A stretch of 64,000 nucleotides of DNA from Adineta ricciae (Eukaryota; Rotifera; Eurotatoria; Adinetida; Adinetidae). The stretch's first letter is position 1, and each line of letters begins with the position of its first letter. Positions 18,290 through 32,455 of this stretch are shown here, one piece after another. A model generated the notes under the pieces. That model had not been told where the DNA came from, made no database searches, and was given only the letters and a program-made list of their open reading frames with translations. The stretch lies in assembly GCA_905250025.1 (NCBI GenBank), contig CAJNOJ010000381.1:1-64000 (forward strand), read 5' to 3'. A program made the translations under genes and the position numbers.

Positions 18290-20200
18290 CGTGTATGGGA
18301 ACCTCATGATGTTTCTCTCATGCTTTTGAATGAACAAGATGAAGACCATGGCGACCCATACCAAATTGTTTTTACTACTGTAACAAACTACAACACGATC
18401 GTTATTTCAAACGTTGACTCTACACGTGTGAAGCGACGCGACTTTCTTTCTTCTTTTTTTTGTAAACGTCATGGAAGAGAGCGAAGAAGGAGGCGTCAAG
18501 CGCAACGCATCTTTTGTTCAGTAGTTATGCAATTTTAAACACCGGTTCATTGCACGATGAACGAGTTCTTTAAAAAAACGATAGGATCATGTACAGATGA
18601 ATAAAATCGTTTTTGTCATTGCATTATTTGTGTTTCTAACAGTTACCTTTCTGCCTGATATACTTTTTTCTGACATTCTGGAGGTGAAATATAAAAGTGC
18701 AAGCGCATGGTTTCACGAATGAAGAAAGAAAAAGAAAGGAAAATTCTTTTTTTTTATTTCTCGCGTTCGATTTGAGTCGCTGCCAATGGTTTCTAATTGT
18801 AAGAAAAGCAGTGTCTTTCAATAAATTGTTATTATATTTCTACTACCGTGCAAAGAATTCTCATCGGACTTTGTTGCCATACGAGCCGGAAATGTTCAAT
18901 GGTATAACTAAATCGAAAGAAATTAGATCGACGCAAAAGTAAAGTCCTGGGATGTTCATTGGATTCACTTAATCAACTGATCAGACATTAGAATATTCAG
19001 TATGATATGGTTGTTCGACACTTGACAGGAAGAACAATACGAATAGCAGCTGAAAAATATTTGTGTACGAATCTTTGCAGTATCGATAGCTTGTAAATTT
19101 TCATACAGATATTCCAATGCAAAAGAAATGAGTGGTGTGAAGAACGTTATGTGTTTTCTAGATACACATGTTAGCTTTGAAGAAACAAGACAAATCATTG
19201 CAATTGAAAGAGTAGGATGAACTGATTTATAGTATCTCCTCTCAAATTCAGAGTTTTGTCATTTTTGAAAATACAAGACACTAGCAGCTGGGCGAGGCGA
19301 ATGTAACACTAAAGAACGTCAGAAAGATCAGTCGCAGACGTTCGAATCAGTAATGATAAATTGGAGTTTTTATTGAACATGGACTTTAACCAAGGCCACT
19401 CTTTTTTCAGGCCGAAAATAGATCAGCATGCAGTTTGAGAAAAAAGAAAAATCAGTATTTTTCTCTTGAATGCTCTTATTGGTATGAAATTCAAAATGAA
19501 ACGATCATCGTAAGGCCATCATTCACAATGAAAAATGGTAATTGATATATTGGCCAAATAGAAGTAATTTCTTTTCAGGGACGATTATTATTACGAATAC
19601 AGGTTAGCCGGTTTTTTGGACGATCGATGAGAATACATACAATTATGGTAATAACCGGTAGATCCGAAAAGGTGGTTTTCTTCAAAACCAATAGCTGTAG
19701 TTATTGCGATGAATGATACTTAATTTAGTCAGCAGCGCGATTATTTATATATCCGGGACATTTTCTCGGTATCAATCGTAATCGATGCTTTGACAACAAT
19801 GGATATCGATTTATTTTACTCTAGATTGGCAATATTCATTTGTAAAAGTGAATGATTTCTTTTTTATATTCAAAATTTCCGTTTTAAATCGACGTCAATA
19901 ACTGAAATCAGTAGCGCACATTTTTAGTAACGATGACTAAATTCTTGTGAATTTTAGAATTGATCACATTTAGTCCATTCGATGACAATTTACATACGCC
20001 TATTCATGATTGTTATTCGCCTTAGTTCAATAGAGAAATCTTTTTAAAAGAAGTCTATTGAGAAATATTTTTTTATATCTTATTTCATTGTTGTCTTGTT
20101 CAGTCATTATAAATAAATTGCTTTCAGAAAAATTCAATAAAAGTTTTTTGTCTGAATGTTTTCAGAATATTTCATTTTCTTCTTTGAAGAAAGTAATCCA
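18290..20200. other. intergenic, nothing recognised
   Basis: About 1.9 kb with no frame showing coding character and no tRNA-like cloverleaf that I could see. It contains short homopolymer runs only. It separates two minus-strand genes, so promoter elements of the VWA-PX gene should lie in its left end. Confidence 0.5.
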
Positions 20201-20214
20201 ACTTTCATATTTTT

Positions 20215-22284
20215 TTATCCGTACAATTCAGAACTGCTCAGAGGGCAACACCATCCAGCAACTATCAATACTTTTCCATTGACTAGTATCGATGCTGTAT
20301 GAGCAACTCGAGCGTTATGTACATTTCCGGTCATTGTCCATTTACCGGTTAATGGATCGTACAATTCAGCAGTCCCGCCATTGTCTCCACTAGCGACTAA
20401 TACCTTTCCATTGAATAATACCGATGATGTATGTTCATTGCGTGCAAAATGCATGTTTCCAGTCACTGTCCAAATCCCATTTGTTGGATCATATAATTCA
20501 GAACTGTTCAAAGGGGATCCACCAGACACTAATACTGCTCCATTTGATAATACCGATGCCGTATATCGAAAGCGTGGAAAATTCATGCTTCCAGTCATAG
20601 TCCAATTACCTGTTGATGGATCGTACAATTCAGTGCTAGTGAGAGCACTGCCGTTGTTTCCACCAGCGACCAACACCATCCCATTGGATAAGACCGATGC
20701 TGTATGATATCTTCGTGCGAAATTCATATTTCCAGTCATTGTCCAATTACCTGTTGATGGGTCATACAATTCAGCACTTGCTAGATAACAACATCCACCA
20801 GTGACTAAGACTTTTCCATTTGATAATACTGATGCTGTGTGATCTGATCGTCCGACGCTCATATTTCCAGTCATTGTCCAATTACCTATTGATGGGTCAT
20901 ACAATTCAGCACTTTTCGAAGAGGATCCACCAGCCGCCAACACTGCTCCATTTGATAGTAATGATGATGTAACCCTACATCGTACAACATGCATACTTCC
21001 AGTCATTGTCCAACTGCCAGTTAATGGATCATACAGCTCAGCACTGTTGGAATTACATCCACCAACGACTAACACTTTTCCATTTGATAGTACCGATGCT
21101 GAATGACCATATCGTCCGATATTCATCGTTCCAGTCATTGTCCACTCTAAACAAGACAAAGAAAAAGTAAAAATTAAACGTTTTCTCTTCTTCCCTTGTG
21201 CGATAACTTTCAAATGAACACCAAATGAAAAACAAATTTTGATTTATTTTTAACTTACGTCCTGAGTAGATGATCAAATCAAATTTCTGAATTCGATTAT
21301 TTTGCTGATCAACAACAAAAAGATTTCCAAAAGAGTCAAAGCGTAGACTCGATGGATATTGTAATTGATTTGAATTTGCGCCTTGTGATTGATAACATCC
21401 CAATAGACAACGAAAACCATTGGAATTTTGACCAATAATTCGATGGTTATTCGAATCAGCGATAAATAAATAACTTTGATAATCTAACGCGATCCCGCTT
21501 GGACAATTGAGCTCAAATGTGAAATTTGAAGATCCATTTCCAACTAAAGTTACTCCGATCAGCCTTCTATACTTGAATAATTGAATACGATGGTTTCCAC
21601 AATCTGCGACAAATAAATCTTGATTGACTTCGTCAAGAAAAATTCCTTTCGGATTTTGAAGTGTTGCTGGTGTTGAACCAGGACTTCCTGTTCCGGCAAC
21701 TGTTTCCAAATAATTCCAATCGTCAGTCAATGATTTCGAAATAATCTGATGTTGTTCTGATAATGAACAATAAAGAGTTTGATTTTCACTCACAAAAATG
21801 TCAAAACACTGTTGACAAAGATTCATACGTGAAATGGAAATCAAATTCGTTGAGTTCGATTTGATTTTACTCACGGAACTAACTGATGAATAAAATGTGT
21901 CGACGTAAATATCATCTTGTATTGTGACAAATAAGCTTGATGAATTTGTTAGATTAGCAGAAATATATTTGATTGAATTGAAGTTTCCTTGAAGGAAAAC
22001 GAGAATTTGTCCATTGATTTGACTTGGAATGTAAACCGTGTTATTCTGATTGATAAATAAATCAAATGGATTTGGTCCAATCAGAGTTTCATTAGCAATT
22101 GTTATACCATTGGGATTCCATCCAGCATCAGAGGGAAGTATCGGTCGGTTATATGAATAACCTAAATTTAAAAAAGTATTTCTTTTTCATTCAATTTTTA
22201 TTGTGATTATTAAGGAAATCTACCTGAAATTTGTGTAGTGGAGAATAAAAAGGTTAAGAAAAACAACTTTTCGTCGAGGAACAT
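20215..22284 (-). CDS. secreted NHL-repeat + seven kelch-like repeat protein
   Basis: Exons 22284-22224, 22161-21259 and 21146-20215 (introns 62 and 112 nt, both phase 1) give 631 aa. Residues 1-20 are a signal peptide. NHL-type propeller repeats follow (GIFLDEVNQDLFVADCGNHRIQLF-type, then GIALDYQSYLFIADSNNHRI and LRFDSFGNLFVVDQQNNRIQKF). Then come seven kelch-like repeats of about 44 residues, each with WTMTGxM...SVLSNGKVLVxGG...ELYDPxTG. Both halves are beta-propeller builders, so one extracellular protein would have two propellers, probably for binding. The final repeat is truncated at SSSELYG, which may close the ring with the first strand. The ligand cannot be inferred. Confidence 0.82.
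20230..21145. repeat. kelch-repeat coding array (seven units of about 130 bp)
   Basis: Each unit contains the complement of TGGACAATGACTGGAA and of GAATTGTA(C/T)GA(T/C)CC. High nucleotide similarity among units makes this array prone to unequal exchange. Confidence 0.75.
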
Positions 22285-22289
22285 TACGA

Positions 22290-23460
22290 ATGAATGAAAG
22301 ATTTCGTTAGTTTCAAGCAGATTTTTACAGAAGATAGTTGTTTACTGCGGAGCAAAAAATTATCAAATAAAGAACAGATGACCTCTCCGGAAAAGAATTA
22401 GAATACATGAAATGATTCGTATTTAGCAAAAAAAAGTATTTTTACCTTGATAAACACAACAAAATCATTGCCGATCAAAAATCTCTCTTCTTTTCTTCAG
22501 TGAGTCTGTTTTTCCGTTTCAGAGAAGAATATGACAATTGAAATATTAACTTGTAATTGCCCAATAAACAAGTCATGTTGTCAGGTTTCTTTCTTTTGAT
22601 AAACATTGTAAAACATGAACGTAAGGAAGTCATTATGTCAAATATTTACACCTCACTCAAATCATTTCATTCTAATGCTCGTAGGTACTGTTTCCATAGA
22701 AACACAATCGACAAGTAAGATTCGTCAGCATATATTGTGAGTATCAGCCAAATTAATAAACTCTTAGAAATATCGAAATGCAAGTGTCACTTTCTCCCCT
22801 GGAAACAGACAAATTGATTCTTGTGTTGACAGTACTAATATGATCAACTTCTTTACACATTACGTATGATTACGTCGAAAAACAGCTGCGTTGAGATGGT
22901 ATAGGAGAAATATGCACTCAAACTGATATGTTGATGTAATTAGATAAATCCACGATTTAAATCTTCTGAGAATAACTCAGTAGCAATGAGCAGAAAATAA
23001 GAATGAGATTTTATAATGATGTACTTATATGTCTCACGTTCAAATAGGCATACGTTCACATATTTGGTGTCCTTTTCTTTCTTTCTTTCTAAGTCATATA
23101 GAAATGCAGAATTTGTGATCAAACGCCAATTCTTGTTCAAAGTTGAGTGTGAGTTTACGAGGTGTATTGTCACGCTAAGTTTAAACGATGAGCGTATGAA
23201 TATCGATCATTTTAAACTATTTGCTATCTTTAGGCATACGAATGCCGAATCATCATGACGATTTGTTTTCAAAAGAAGTTTTATATAATGTTTCGATTGT
23301 TCTGTGCACTGCCTGAGACAATACTCATATTATAGCGCATTTACGATGAAAACAATGCTTTTATTGATTCTCTGTTTGAGAGATGTTTATTCATAAATTT
23401 TAATCTTATTGTTATATTTTTGTCTATAGGTGTATGATGAATTTTGAAAACAATACCATC
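22290..23460. other. intergenic, nothing recognised
   Basis: 5' flank of the NHL-kelch gene and 3' flank of the coiled-coil gene. Short frames on both strands (22940-23258) look like chance. Confidence 0.5.
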
Positions 23461-23462
23461 GA

Positions 23463-25422
23463 TTATGCTTTTGAGAACTCGTATGTGATCCAAAGTTTTT
23501 GAACACATTCTGGTACATAATTACATTGCCGGATTTGTTCGTTAGTGTATTGATCATCTATATGAATTGCCTTCGTAACACGCATAAACGTTGCATAGGA
23601 CGGTCTTCTCGCAGGTGGATCTTGTAGACAGGTATAAAACTTAGATTTGGCTCGTTCGGCAGCTTCTTGATATTCTTTCAAATCGCTATTGTACGAAAAA
23701 GATTGTATGTGTACACTGTACGTAGTCGATAAGGGTGAGCAATCGATGGGTTCAGTTGGCGCATACGGATCTCTTGTTTCATCTTCCTCTAAAAAGAAAT
23801 ATTAACGTTATCTACTGGTAACACTTTTTTTATGCAGCTGTTTGTCAAAAGTTAATATCACTTTTTAGAATAAAAGTAGACAATTACGACTGCAATGAAT
23901 TTCTGTTTAGGTTCTTATTCTTATTACCTGACATATTCGATACAGAATCTGTAATCGTAGAGCTGGAAGATTCTTCATAAACTGCACTTAAGTCACATTT
24001 GTCTTCTAAAACAAAAAAAAACAATACAAGAATGAAACACTTTTTTCATTATATATGATCACGATCATGATTACCTTCTTCGTCGCTTGAATCTAGTCCG
24101 GTATTCATCGGCATTTGAGGTAATTTATCGGACAGTTGTTTTAGATTTGTGTTGATTTGACTCGTAGTCTCTTGAGAAATTTCAAATCCCAACGGTCTCA
24201 TGACACTATTGTTGAGCATTTCATGATAGACACTATTGAGAGGTTCAATGACCGTTTCGAAATNTTTTCATTATATATGATCACGATCATGATTACCTTC
24301 TTCGTCGCTTGAATCTAGTCCGGTATTCATCGGCATTTGAGGTAATTTATCGGACAGTTGTTTTAGATTTGTGTTGATTTGACTCGTAGTCTCTTGAGAA
24401 ATTTCAAATCCCAACGGTCTCATGACACTATTGTTGAGCATTTCATGATAGACACTATTGAGAGGTTCAATGACCGTTTCGAAATCTATCAACTGAACGA
24501 TTGCATCACGAAGTACAGTGGATGAGCCGAGTATGTGCTTGAGATGCAGTTCAACACTTCTCAATTGCTTCTCCATTGATGCTATCAAGGATTGTTCGGC
24601 TCGTTGTTCATTTAGACTAGATATAGTCGCCTGCAATTTAGCATTGGCGTCGTTGAGTTCTGCTTGAACTCTTTGATAATGCGCTTGTTGATTGTTCAAG
24701 TTCTGCTGATGTTGATGAAGACGCTCATGTGCTTGCTGCAGATTGTGGTGTACCGATGCTCGTCTTTCCTTAGCATTGTCGATACCACCTGAATTAATCA
24801 CACTACACAATGGTTTACCGATTACATTACGGAAGATTCGAACTGGATTCAGTTCTCGAAGGAGACCGCCGAGAAAACGCTTCCTACGTCGTCCCATATG
24901 GCATATGCGAGCTTGTCTAACCTCTTCCTCGGCATCTATGACTGCTTGATTGGCTAAACTTAACGAATTTTGACTGTGATGTATCTCTGTTTGAACCACA
25001 TTGATTTGATGTTGTGCAGAATGAATATTATGATTTGCTCGATGAATAGCTTCTTGAGTGTTGCGTATTTGTTCTTCTTGATTCGATACGGAAAGAACCA
25101 ACTGACTGATCTGTTCAGCGGCAGCAGTACGCAACTTTTCAATGGCTTGAGTAGCTGCATGTAATTGACTATGAACATTCTTCGCGGCGTACATGAGCGA
25201 ATGAACCAACTCTTGGATACTTGTTTGATCACTTTCGACATCAGCTGCCAGTAGCTTTGCTACAATCTGTTCGTTCAATGTGGTGTACGCTGTACGATAC
25301 GGAGGTACAACTGATTCTACCAATTGCTGTTTGATAGAAGAGGATGCCATAGATTGTTTAGTTTGAAGATAACAAAAGAAGAGAAGCAGATTGATTATAA
25401 TCGTTGACGCCATTTGATTCAT
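23463..25422 (-). CDS. secreted coiled-coil protein 1
   Basis: The ATG at 25422 (or 25413) opens a signal peptide (MASTIIINLLLFFCYL). Then come long Gln/His-rich heptad helices, a basic RRRKRF motif followed by a hydrophobic LGGLLRELNPVRIF stretch, and a second long helical region. After SSDEEG, two further exons join in frame (about 24026-23945, then about 23790-23463), ending EFSKA. The C-terminal part contains Cys, KSKFYTC and NYVPECV. RRRKRF resembles a furin-type site just before the hydrophobic stretch. A scaffold join at 24264 with a 221-nt duplicated overlap lies at the exon end; removing it leaves a normal gene. It neighbours another secreted coiled-coil gene. Family not recognised, and a membrane-active or scaffold role is only a guess. 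Confidence 0.65.
24043..24485. other. scaffold join (n at 24264) with duplicated 221-nt contig ends
   Basis: Bases 24043-24263 and 24265-24485 are the same 221-nt sequence separated by a single n. This is an unmerged contig overlap, not biology. Confidence 0.9.
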
Positions 25423-25449
25423 CGCTTTTCTGTTTGCAATGTCGTATCA

Positions 25450-25960
25450 GTGAAATTATTTCATTTATATATTTTTGTTGCAAAGGAAGAGAGTTGAATT
25501 ACATTCAAAAGAAGATAGGAAGTGATGACTGTGGCTTATCTAACAAAGATTGTATTACACTCCTCGGATATATTTCTCTAACTATTACGCATATGTTTTA
25601 TGGAGTCAAAAGTCTAAAGAATATATTCATGTAAGGGATCATTTCAATGTTGGCGAGATGACCAATCTGCTTGGTGAACTTGATATCCTGGCCGAAAATT
25701 TAAACAATCGCAGAGCAAGTGTGATGCATTTTTTGCTTGACCTTTGAATTAATATAGTAGAGAAAAGCTAAATAGGAAGCCTTTTTTTTTAAATCATGAA
25801 TGAGGAAAGAGGGCTTTATTTGAAATTAAATTTCATAAGTAGAAGCGTTAGTAGGTTCATTTAATGCTTGAAAAGCAAAAGAAAAAATATAGGTAAGTGA
25901 CAAACAGTGTGGTACAGAGAAAGAAAATAACGCGCCGATGGCCAGTGTAGTTCATAGCTA
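25450..25960. other. intergenic between the two coiled-coil genes
   Basis: Holds the 5' flank of coiled-coil gene 1 and the 3' flank of gene 2. Nothing recognised. Confidence 0.5.
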
Positions 25961-25963
25961 CGA

Positions 25964-28428
25964 TCATTTATCACCCCACACAGTATCGTCATCTTCCACA
26001 GGATTCTTCGCCACAGTAGTATCCTTACCTGAAGGGGCTTCTTGACTGATTATGCGTCTTGCCTCATCGATTGTTTGTTGGGCATTAATGTTTGGTCCAC
26101 CCAAATGATTGATGAGCGTCGTCAGTTCTGTATTTCGTTTATTGAATTCTTGGTTGAATGTTTCCTTGCGCTCGCGGATGAGAGCATTTATTTGATCCAG
26201 AGTCTCATTTGTTTGACTTTGGAGACGTTGCACTAACATAATGCGTTCCTCGGTACTTCGAGCATTAAGCATACCTGAAAGTCCTTCGAGGCGACGCATC
26301 AAATGTTTACTTGATACTTCGTAATAGGTTTTTGACATAACATAGAGAACATATGCTTCACGATGAATACCAAAAGTATCCTCTTTGAGTACATCGATCA
26401 AATCCATTCGTAAGGCGTGTTCTAGTTCTTGACCTTCACCTGCCACTTGGAGAAATCGTCTCAACGGACCTTTAATCATATCAGTGATATAAATGGACAT
26501 TTTCGTAAAGAAATGTACGAATTTTTTCCATTGTTCATCGATTCGACTGAGCAATTTAAATGCTTCATTTAACATGGCGATGATCTCTTTATAATGCATA
26601 GTTGTCAGATCGAGTGACACCATTCTCGCTTGTGTTTTGTGCAGATGGTCGAGCAATTTCATGTACTCAGCGGCCTGTTCATCTTGACGACGGCGCAATT
26701 CTGTCATGGTACTTTGCGCTATTTGTGCTTTGAAAATTTCATTTTGAGACGAGTCGCTTGCACCATTACCATTTCCAACAGTGGAGAGACTTTGCGATGC
26801 CATTCTGGGATCCGAAAACTGATTCGCAGCCTGAAACGTTGTAGATTGTTGAACGAGTGTAGTCAATTCATCTTCTAGCTCTGTGTTAGTCTCATTATTG
26901 GAATTGGCTAGTTTAGCATTAACAACTGCTTGTTTTGCAACTTGTTCACTACGACTGATTAGTTCAAGTACCCGCGACTTCGCCGAATTATCTGGTAAAT
27001 CCGCTATGAACTCGCGAAACATTTTAAATGCGGTACCGTAACTTTCTAATTGTTTAATGTTTGAATTGTTTTTGAAGAAGGAATTTTTGAACCGTGTTAA
27101 TGTATTGGAAAATTTGTCAGCCATGGCAAGCGTTTCACTTAGACCAAACGAAAGTGGTGTTTGGCCTCCATTATTTCCTACGAATCCTGCAGCGCCACCA
27201 GCCGAAGAACCCGATGATCTTCTTCCTGTGAAACCACTCAACATGAAAGCAGCGGATTCGGCGGCTAAATTTACGGTTTTGAGCATGCCACCAACGAAAT
27301 CCCGTAGTATAGCTTTGTATCCCGTCGGTATATCATTCAAGGCTTTGTAATAGACTGATTCAGCTCTATTCGCTGCNGGTGTTTGGCCTCCATTATTTCC
27401 TACGAATCCTGCAGCGCCACCAGCCGAAGAACCCGATGATCTTCTTCCTGTGAAACCACTCAACATGAAAGCAGCGGATTCGGCGGCTAAATTTACGGTT
27501 TTGAGCATGCCACCAACGAAATCCCGTAGTATAGCTTTGTATCCCGTCGGTATATCATTCAAGGCTTTGTAATAGACTGATTCAGCTCTATTCGCTGCTT
27601 CAGTCGCTTGTTTATGATATTCAGCGCGTATTTTCTCTTGTTTCTCCAGGCCTTCCTTCTGCACGCGCAGTACTTGCATTTCTCTTTCATTTTGTTCCAC
27701 GTGTTGTTTATGATTGCTTTCTGTTTCTGCTGTGGACTGAATCACTTCTGCAAGAAGGTCCATTACTCGCTCGAATTCTCTCCTTGTCTTGTTTGTTTCT
27801 GCGACACATTCATTGCCGGTATCTTCAATATTTTTCAAGACCCTGGGTAATAAACGAGCTAAAGTAGGTTGTGGATATTTTCCAGCAAGAAGTTTCAGTG
27901 CAGTTCTGATATGCTTTGGTATTTGAAGCATTCTCAGCTGGATCACGTGCATCGTTGAATCACCGCTCAGAAATGCTTTGTAGCTTTCTGCAATACAAAG
28001 AGAACCGTGTACATTAAAACTCGTCACGAATTGAGCTTCGTGTTTTACCATGTGACACTTGTAAAAGTGTGGCTCGAAACGAATCCGGACGTTGAATATA
28101 AGTAAATGTACGATTTGGTGAAAATGCACGAAGAGATACTTCCTTTGTGCTCGAAACAATAAGTAACTGTGCTAATAACTGTATTGTCATAGGTGCAACG
28201 AGCATTGATTCTTCCCAACTACTGTCAACTTCTATTCTTTCCATTAAAGCGTTGAGAATCGGCTTTTTCAATGTTGAATCAAGATCTTTTTAAAAAATAA
28301 GTCGAATATCGATGTTAACCCATGTGCAGAGATTGATGCTTACCTTTTGTTTCTCGAACGCTACGTGTATGAGAATACACATATCCTATGTTCAAAAGAA
28401 AGACTATTCCAATAAAAGTACTGGACAT
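25964..28428 (-). CDS. secreted coiled-coil protein 2
   Basis: Exons 28428-28344, 28285-28049 and 27987-25964 (all phase 1) are consistent in frame. Exon 1 is a signal peptide (MSSTFIGIVFLLNIGYVYS). The body is mostly amphipathic helix. A central hydrophobic and Gly/Ala-rich stretch (ESAAFMLSGFTG, then SSGSSAGGAAGFVG) lies between two long coiled-coil halves, and the C-terminus is acidic (VEDDDTVWGDK). The reading frame crosses the n at 27377, where 221 nt are duplicated. 221 plus n equals 74 codons, so the frame survives but about 74 residues are artefactual. A helix-hydrophobic hairpin-helix layout occurs in several helical membrane-inserting families, but I cannot assign one. A second copy, cut at its 3' end, is at 36259-37305. 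Confidence 0.65.
27156..27598. other. scaffold join (n at 27377) with duplicated 221-nt contig ends
   Basis: 27156-27376 and 27378-27598 are the same 221-nt sequence around a single n. The contig starting at 27378 begins with the same GGTGTTTGGCC as the contig starting at 36259. Confidence 0.9.
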
Positions 28429-28439
28429 GATCTAGTGCG

Positions 28440-29879
28440 CAGAAATAATCTTTTTTTTATGTGCTTCTGTCTCGTCGACGTATCCATGATATTTATAAAT
28501 ATTAGTGCTTCATAATACATAGAATAAATGGGAATTCCCATCTCATGTTCTGTATGAAATATTGTTATTCTGGGATAAATGATATTCTTATCTACTGTGA
28601 CGAAAGAAACGCAAAAGAAGAGTATGCAACAACTGTCATTTAGGCTATATGTACAATAATATTGTATGGGAAAGAAAACCATGTACTGGGTACAAAAAAG
28701 AATGAATTATTACGAAGCTAATTTCATCTTAATGTTGATAGTCGGGATAATGCAACAGGAAAAGTGTTTCTCCACCGGCAGAACGATACTCTCTTATCAT
28801 TCCCATTCACTAGTTCGATATAATTCTAATGTATCTTAAGTAAAGACAAAGTTTTCAGATTGGCAAATCGAAGAATGGAGAATTACTTGAAACACCGTCG
28901 AGACGTGTTCCTTGCATTGAAATCGCTCCTGAAACAATCAACACATTGTTAAATGGATATAAAAAAACAAACTATCTTAAATGAGTAATATCTTAACTTT
29001 TTATAACATGACGAAAAATAATTTCATTGACGTTGTTTCAAATTTGGATATGAAATATTCTCTAATGTTTCAATTAAATTAACATACTGAATAGATCCGC
29101 ATAGGGTGTGAGGAATGTTATCGAAACGTACCATGGAGAAAGTAATCTAATGTGTAAGGTACATCTGTTGGAAATATGCTGCAAGTTTAACTTTATAGTG
29201 ACTGGATATTGTTCGTAGTGCGTGGCATAATATAAAATAAAAATGACGAATAATAGACTCATATATACTAATGGATAATAATCAGAAGATAAGACAAGTG
29301 ACTTTAAATGGTTGTTACCGATTTTGGTTACAGAGAAAAACAGTTTTAGTGTAGGTTCAAATTTGTTTAGGATGAATAATTCGCCTAGTGAGTCTGTATG
29401 TTGAAGTGACGTTTTCATTTCGCGAATGGTAATGAAAATGAACAGTACTATATGAAACAATCTAAGAATGGAAAAGATCAAATAGATCGCAGATTAAGCA
29501 CGAAGTTAAGCGCGACGGTTCATCGTTTTTCATAGCAACGCGTACGAACTGTACCGTTTCTCCGTTTGATGACTGTTTGTCATTTGACGTTTTTCTTTCT
29601 CGGAGTAAGATAAAAGTTTTTTTCTATTCCTCAAGTAAATAACAAAAACAGTGAATGAATAATGTTTTTTCATTTTTCTTTGACGCCTTATGCGCTTTTT
29701 TCTTCAAAGCGAACGATTAAAGGTGAGTATTTATTATGAATACCGTGGCGTTGATTGTCTTGCACCACAATGATTAAAATATGCCGCCGACATAAATTTT
29801 GATCGATTAGTGAGAATACTGTACGTCGTTTGCTATTTATTTTAGTGTAGTTGAAACAGAACAATTCAATTTTGACATC
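28440..29879. other. block-1 spacer; possible small membrane protein on minus strand
   Basis: The minus-strand frame at 29074-29481 has a counterpart at 38089-38403 and predicts two hydrophobic helices (ILRLFHIVLFIFITI and LLFVIFILYYAT). It lacks an ATG at its 5' end. Replacements between copies are frequent and non-conservative (S/F, M/T, E/K), so constraint is weak. It may be one exon of an unresolved gene. Nothing else recognised. Confidence 0.35.
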
Positions 29880-32189
<2,310 letters not shown>

Positions 32190-32455
32190 ATCAAGATAAT
32201 AAAAAATGCATTAGAACAATTCTTTGCATATCAATAGAATATTCGATTTGTTAACTGACATCCGTTTCTACATGAAAGCATGATACATCGATTAGTAAAG
32301 ATTTATTTAAAAGTTTCTTGAGTTATAAGGAAAAGATAGAATTATTTGATGATGTTGCAACAGCTAGAATATATGAATTTTCTTCTAAAAATAAGCATTC
32401 CAATTTCTTCATCTTCCTTAGGTCTTTCACAAGTATGGTACTTCGCCAATCATCA

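Noticed and set aside
18275..18538. Plus-strand frame upstream of the VWA-PX gene
   Set aside because: Low-complexity Arg-rich end, no homologous copy, and it starts within a few bases of the opposite gene's start.
27156..27598. Tandem 74-residue repeat in coiled-coil protein 2
   Set aside because: The repeat units are separated by a single n and are exact copies, so this is an unmerged contig overlap.
29470..29520. 5S rRNA-like motif (GAAGTTAAGCGC)
   Set aside because: Only a short match. The rest of a 5S gene and its box elements are not present, and the second block copy differs.
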